A DNA stretch of 9,502 bases, from contig CAZAQB010000129.1 in NCBI GenBank assembly GCA_964487155.1, positions 1 to 9,502 of the forward strand, in the 5' to 3' direction. Position numbers and translations under genes: made by a program. Under the pieces are notes generated by a model that was given only the letters and a program-made list of their open reading frames with translations, did no database searches and was not told where the DNA came from. Source of the stretch: CAZAQB01 sp964487155. GTDB lineage: Bacteria > Pseudomonadota > Gammaproteobacteria > Nitrococcales > Nitrococcaceae. Shown piece after piece: positions 6,185 to 9,502 of the stretch (position 1 is its first letter; each line of letters starts with the position of its first letter).

Positions 6185-9128
6185 AGTCGGATACCTTCTG
6201 GGCGTCGTTCGCGGCGGCAGGCAGCCAGAAGCTCACCTCGGTCCCGGAGGCCCGCCCGCGGCGGGAGTGGATCCGCAGTTCGCCGTTGTGCTCGCGGATG
6301 ATGTTGTACACCAGGGCCAGGCCGAGGCCGGTGCCCTGCCCCGGCGCCTTGGTGGTGAAGAACGGCTCCAGCACCTTGTCGCGGATGGCCGGCGCGATGC
6401 CGGGGCCATTGTCCATGACCCGCACCTGCACCCGGCGCCGGCTGCGCCGGGCAGTGATCACCACCCGGCCGTCGTCGGCGCAGGCATCCACGGCGTTGGA
6501 AAACAGGTTGACGAACACCTGGATCAGCCGCTGCAGGTCGCCCTGCACCTGCTGCTCGGCCGGGATGCGGTTGACGAAGGTCATGTCCCGGGCGCGGCGG
6601 CTCAACTGCACCACCCGGCGGGCCTCCTCCACTACGTCCGCCAGGGCCACCGGACCGGCCGGCCGCTGGCCTCCCCGGTCGCCGGCGTGAGCGTAGCTGA
6701 CCAGGGTCTGCACGATGGTGCTGATGCGCTGGGTCTGCTCCAGGATCTGGGCGGCCTGGGCATTGATCTCGCCCCGGCCGCCCACGCTCTTCAGCTCCTG
6801 GGCCAGGCAGGCGATGCCGGTCACCGGGTTGCCGATCTCGTGGGCGACGCCGGCGGCCAGCCGGCCGATGGATGCGAGCCGCTCGCTGTGGGTGAGTTCC
6901 TCCTCCAGCAGCTGCAGGTCGGTGACGTCCTCCACCAGCAGCAGGCGGTCGCCGCTGCTGCCGCGGCGGGTGTCGCCGATGTAGGTCTTGTGCAGGTTCA
7001 GCCAGCGGCTCTCGGATTCAAGGGTCAGGCGCTGCTTGTAGGCGTGGTCTCCGTCGCGCTCCAGGAACTCGCCCAGCAGCACCCCCCAGGGCGGGTCGAG
7101 CTCCGCCACCTGGCGGCCCAGCGCCCGGCCTGCCAGCACGCCGGTCAGCCCCTCCATGGCCGGATTCCAGCGCACGATGCGCTGCGCCGGGGTCACCGCC
7201 ACCAGCCCCAGGGGCAGGTCCTCCAGGATCTGCCGGTGGTAGCGGCGCAACTCGTCGAGCTCCGCCGCCAGGCCCCGGAAACGGCTGTGGGAGCGCTCCA
7301 GGCGCTCCTCGATGAGGCGCACGTTCTGGGCCAGGGCGGAGCGGGTATCGGTGTCCAGACGCAACCGCTCGTCGACGATGCTTCGGGCCAGCACCGGACC
7401 CATCATGCCGGAGAGGTTGCGCTCGACCTGCTCGCGCAGCTGGTGCAGCCGGTCCGGGCGGGATTCCTGCCAGTCCAGTCCCACGTCCGCCAGGGCCCGC
7501 TCCACTTCGGCCTGGGCCGCCGCGCCGCCGATCACCGGTGCCAGCTGATCCACGAACTGCGCCGGCGAGCCCACGGCCAGGGCGCCCTGGGGAATGCGGG
7601 TGCTCACCTCCCGGCAGGCCGACGCCGCCTCCGACTCCCGCTCGCCGGGCCGGGTGGCCAGGGACACCAGGGCGAACAGCACCGCGTTGATGGCCACCGA
7701 CCAGAAGCCGACGGTGCCGTAGAGGTCGGCCCCGGCGGCCTGGGGGATCACGTAGTCGCCGATGCGCACCGAGCCCACCGGGGTGAGCGCCGGCAGCAGC
7801 ACCGCCAGGCCCCACACGGTGCCGCCTCCCAGCAGGCCGGCGATCAGCCCGGCCCGGGTGGCCCGGGGCCAGTACAGCACGCCCACCACGCCGGGCACGA
7901 ACTGGGCCATGGCCAGGAACGAGATCATGCCCCAGGCCACCAGCCCCTCGCTGTGCTCCAGGGTCATGTAGAACACGAAGCCGGCCGCGATGATGGCGGC
8001 GATCATCACCCGCCGCGCCCAGCGCAGGGCCGCGTACAGGTCACGCTCCGGCGTCGGGCGCACCAGGGGCAGCACCAGGTGATTCAGCGTCATGGACGAC
8101 AGCGCCAGGGTGGTGACGATGATCATGGCGCTGGCCGCCGAGATGCCCCCCAGGTAGGCCACCAGGGCCAGCAGTCCCGACTGGCTCTCCATGGCCAGGC
8201 CCAGCACGTAGTAGTCCGGGGAAGTGGGTGGCGCCAGCACCTCGCCGGCCCACAGCAGCGGCGGGATGCACGCCGACAGCGCCAGCAGGTACAGGGGGAA
8301 GCCCCAACTGGCGGTGAGCAGGCTGCGCGGGCGCAGGTTCTCGATGAAGATGATGTGGAACTGCCGCGGCAGCAGGAAGGCCGCGGCAAAGGCCAGGAAA
8401 AGCAGACTGCCCCAGGGCCCCTCGGAGGTGGGCCGGAAGAACGCCTCCAGCCGCTGCGGATGGTCCTCCAGCCAGTCGCTCATGGCCAGCGGTCCGCCGA
8501 AGGCCATGGCCACGGCCACCACCGTGACCAGCACCAGGGCTCCGAGCTTGAACAGGGACTCGAAGGCGATGGCCGCCACCAGCCCGGTGTGCTTGTCCCT
8601 CGGGGTGACGTGGCGGGCGCCGAAGATCACCGCGAACACCGTCACCAGCACGCAGAAGCCCACCGCGATGGGCCCCGGCGAGCCCTCGCCGCTCATCACC
8701 TGGGTGGACTCGGCCACCGCCCGGATCTGCAGCGCGATGTAGGGCAGGCTGCCGGTGAGCATCATCAGCGTGCACAGCACCCCGGCGGCCTGGCTGTCGA
8801 AGCGGAAGGCGAACACGTCCGCCACCGAGGTGAGCTGGTGGGAACGGGTCAGGCGCAGCAGCGGCAGCAGCAGCACGGGGGTCAGGGCGAAGGCCAGGGA
8901 GACCCCCAGGTAGATGGTGAGAAAGCCGATCCCCTGGGCCTGGGCGAAGCCCACGCTGCCGTAGTAGCTCCAGGTGGTGGCATACACCCCAAGGGAGAGC
9001 ACGTACACCGCGGGGTGGCGGACCAGCGCACGCGGCAGCCAGCGCTGCTCGGTGCCGAAGGCGATGACAAACAGCACCAGCAGGTAGGCCACCGCCGCCA
9101 CGAACAGCGTGGCGAGGCTAAATGTCAT
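6177..9128 (-). CDS. cbrA: CbrA-like sensor histidine kinase with SLC5 transporter, STAC and PAS domains
   Basis: This 983-aa inner-membrane kinase fuses a transporter-like sensor to a signalling module. Residues 1 to about 490 form an SLC5 (sodium:solute symporter) domain of about 13 helices. A soluble helical region (about 500-590) fits the STAC linker. A coiled stretch leads to a PAS domain (about 625-745, 'ILEDLPLGLVAVTPAQRIVRWNPAMEGLTG'). The DHp domain has phospho-acceptor H763 in 'VAHEIGNP'. The ATPase domain carries the N-box 'NLFSNAVDA' (874-882), G1 'DNGPG' (906-910), F-box 'FFTTK' (923-927) and G2 'GQGTGLGLAL' (930-939). All catalytic motifs are intact. Domain order, length and the NtrC-type partner match Pseudomonas CbrA. 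The ATG at 9128 has GGAG 4 nt upstream and overlaps the small upstream gene by 11 bp. The ligand is not known; related kinases respond to nutrients such as histidine, acetate or the carbon/nitrogen balance. Confidence 0.92.
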   Translation of the reverse strand: MTFSLATLFVAAVAYLLVLFVIAFGTEQRWLPRALVRHPAVYVLSLGVYATTWSYYGSVGFAQAQGIGFLTIYLGVSLAFALTPVLLLPLLRLTRSHQLTSVADVFAFRFDSQAAGVLCTLMMLTGSLPYIALQIRAVAESTQVMSGEGSPGPIAVGFCVLVTVFAVIFGARHVTPRDKHTGLVAAIAFESLFKLGALVLVTVVAVAMAFGGPLAMSDWLEDHPQRLEAFFRPTSEGPWGSLLFLAFAAAFLLPRQFHIIFIENLRPRSLLTASWGFPLYLLALSACIPPLLWAGEVLAPPTSPDYYVLGLAMESQSGLLALVAYLGGISAASAMIIVTTLALSSMTLNHLVLPLVRPTPERDLYAALRWARRVMIAAIIAAGFVFYMTLEHSEGLVAWGMISFLAMAQFVPGVVGVLYWPRATRAGLIAGLLGGGTVWGLAVLLPALTPVGSVRIGDYVIPQAAGADLYGTVGFWSVAINAVLFALVSLATRPGERESEAASACREVSTRIPQGALAVGSPAQFVDQLAPVIGGAAAQAEVERALADVGLDWQESRPDRLHQLREQVERNLSGMMGPVLARSIVDERLRLDTDTRSALAQNVRLIEERLERSHSRFRGLAAELDELRRYHRQILEDLPLGLVAVTPAQRIVRWNPAMEGLTGVLAGRALGRQVAELDPPWGVLLGEFLERDGDHAYKQRLTLESESRWLNLHKTYIGDTRRGSSGDRLLLVEDVTDLQLLEEELTHSERLASIGRLAAGVAHEIGNPVTGIACLAQELKSVGGRGEINAQAAQILEQTQRISTIVQTLVSYAHAGDRGGQRPAGPVALADVVEEARRVVQLSRRARDMTFVNRIPAEQQVQGDLQRLIQVFVNLFSNAVDACADDGRVVITARRSRRRVQVRVMDNGPGIAPAIRDKVLEPFFTTKAPGQGTGLGLALVYNIIREHNGELRIHSRRGRASGTEVSFWLPAAANDAQKVSDYA

Positions 9129-9315
9129 GGCGCTCCATGCGCTTGGCCAGCAGCCAGCTGAATCCCGTCACCAGCAGCCAGAGCAGGTACGGCAGATACC
9201 AGGGGCGGTCGATGCGTCCCCACCATTCCGTGAATGGCGAGGCAAAAAGCAGCAGGGCCAGCAGGAACACCACCATGCAGTAGCCGGCCGCCCCGTGGTC
9301 GGTGTGGGCAGGCAC
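9118..9315 (-). CDS. Small two-helix membrane protein upstream of the sensor kinase (CbrX-like)
   Basis: This 65-aa protein begins MPAHTDHGAAGYC. It has two hydrophobic helices (about 13-27, MVVFLLALLLF core; and about 40-55, YLPYLLWLLVTGFSWLL) joined by 'PFTEWWGRIDRPW', and a short basic tail. I chose a GTG start at 9315 because a perfect AGGAGG (9323-9328) lies 7 nt upstream. The in-frame GTG at 9321 is too close to that site, and the ATG at 9276 would remove the soluble N-terminus. Its last 11 bp overlap the kinase gene, so translation is likely coupled. Pseudomonas has a small gene (cbrX) in the same place before cbrA, and this looks like a counterpart by position and size. I do not recognise a conserved domain with certainty. 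Possible roles are a translational leader for the kinase or a small partner of its transporter domain. Confidence 0.8.
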   Translation of the reverse strand: MPAHTDHGAAGYCMVVFLLALLLFASPFTEWWGRIDRPWYLPYLLWLLVTGFSWLLAKRMERHDI

Positions 9316-9322
9316 AGGCACT

Positions 9323-9328
9323 CCTCCT
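9323..9328 (-). promoter_or_regulatory. Ribosome-binding site fixing a GTG start for the small membrane protein
   Basis: AGGAGG on the minus strand, 7 nt before the GTG at 9315. It supports that start over the longer open frame reaching 9450 and over the internal ATG at 9276. Confidence 0.8.
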
Positions 9329-9340
9329 CGCCGCTGTCGT

Positions 9341-9360
9341 TGTGTTACGTAAGGTAGCAC
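9341..9360. promoter_or_regulatory. Operator C: third copy of the GTTAC/GGTA palindrome, upstream of the sensor-regulator operon
   Basis: TGTGTTACGTAAGGTAGCAC matches site A (2526-2545) at 16 of 20 positions with the same half-site spacing. Its right flank (GCACAG) resembles that of site B. It is an imperfect palindrome whose inner edge is 26 bp from the GTG start, so a protein bound here would be expected to act on this operon's own promoter, or on a divergent gene beyond the right edge. No good sigma54 element is seen beside it. Confidence 0.55.
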
Positions 9361-9430
9361 AGGCTTGGAGGGCTGGCGGTGGGGTCGCCCGGGGGGCGCG
9401 TCAGGGGGGGTGCGGGTACCGCCACAAATG

Positions 9431-9456
9431 GTAGGCCGGGCGAAGCGCATCCGGCA
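9431..9456. repeat. REP-like palindrome
   Basis: The minus strand reads TGCCGGATGCGCTTCGCCCG followed by GCCTAC. It pairs as GCCGG/CCGGC plus GCG/CGC with an AT bulge and a 3-nt CTT loop. The bulged stem, the TGCCGGATG head and the GCCTAC tail are those of enterobacterial-type REP elements. Only one copy is in the window, and no RAYT transposase is visible. It may be the remains of a larger dispersed intergenic repeat. Confidence 0.6.
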
Positions 9457-9460
9457 TCCT

Positions 9461-9502
9461 GTCCTCAGTCCTCAGTCCTCAGTCCTCAGTCCTCAGTCCT
9501 CA
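9461..9502. repeat. Heptanucleotide tandem repeat (GTCCTCA)6, running off the window
   Basis: Six perfect head-to-tail copies of GTCCTCA fill 9461-9502 and continue to the last base, so the true copy number is unknown. The array starts 5 bp after the REP-like palindrome. A 7-bp unit is not a multiple of three, so inside a gene it would be phase-variable; no gene covering it is visible here. The perfect identity suggests recent slippage expansion. Confidence 0.9.

Noticed and set aside
4781..6301. 506-aa plus-strand open frame opposite the response regulator
   Set aside because: It is antisense to an intact NtrC-type gene, with biased composition and no family features.
5961..9161. 1066-aa plus-strand open frame opposite the sensor kinase
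   Set aside because: A long frame free of stops is common on the antisense strand of very GC-rich genes. The product is Gln/His/Gly-rich with no domain.
9461..9502. CRISPR array
   Set aside because: The units are 7 bp, directly abutting, with no spacers. It is a simple tandem repeat.

Overview
All six genes in this window lie on the minus strand. The DNA is GC-rich (roughly two thirds G+C), and the gene families point to a gammaproteobacterium. An Ectothiorhodospiraceae- or Halomonas-like halophile is plausible because the DUF4212/VC_2705-type symporter pair sits next to acs, but the species cannot be fixed from the sequence.

Reading in the direction of transcription (right to left), the layout is as follows. 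A heptanucleotide tandem repeat runs off the right edge (9461-9502), next to a REP-like palindrome (9431-9456). Then comes an operon of three overlapping genes: a 65-aa two-helix membrane protein (9118-9315), a 983-aa CbrA-type sensor kinase whose N-terminus is a whole SLC5 transporter (6177-9128), and a CbrB/NtrC-type sigma54-dependent response regulator (4817-6184). A 235-bp gap follows, then acs (acetyl-CoA synthetase, 2644-4581) with a strong hairpin just after its stop. A 498-bp gap rich in regulatory-looking sequence precedes the last two genes: a DUF4212 small subunit (1858-2145) and a VC_2705-type sodium:solute symporter (64-1842). A textbook rho-independent terminator (8-33) ends that operon.

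The genes fit one circuit. The symporter pair would import acetate or another small carboxylate with Na+, Acs would activate it to acetyl-CoA, and the CbrA/CbrB pair would sense carbon or nutrient status and switch on sigma54 promoters. The most interesting signal is in the 498-bp gap. It holds two GTTACC/GGTAAC palindromes about 97 and 121 bp upstream of the start expected from a sigma54-type -24/-12 element that reads into the symporter operon. A third, closely similar palindrome lies just upstream of the cbrAB operon. This suggests that CbrB activates the transporter genes directly and also acts on its own operon. That is inference, but it is easy to test.
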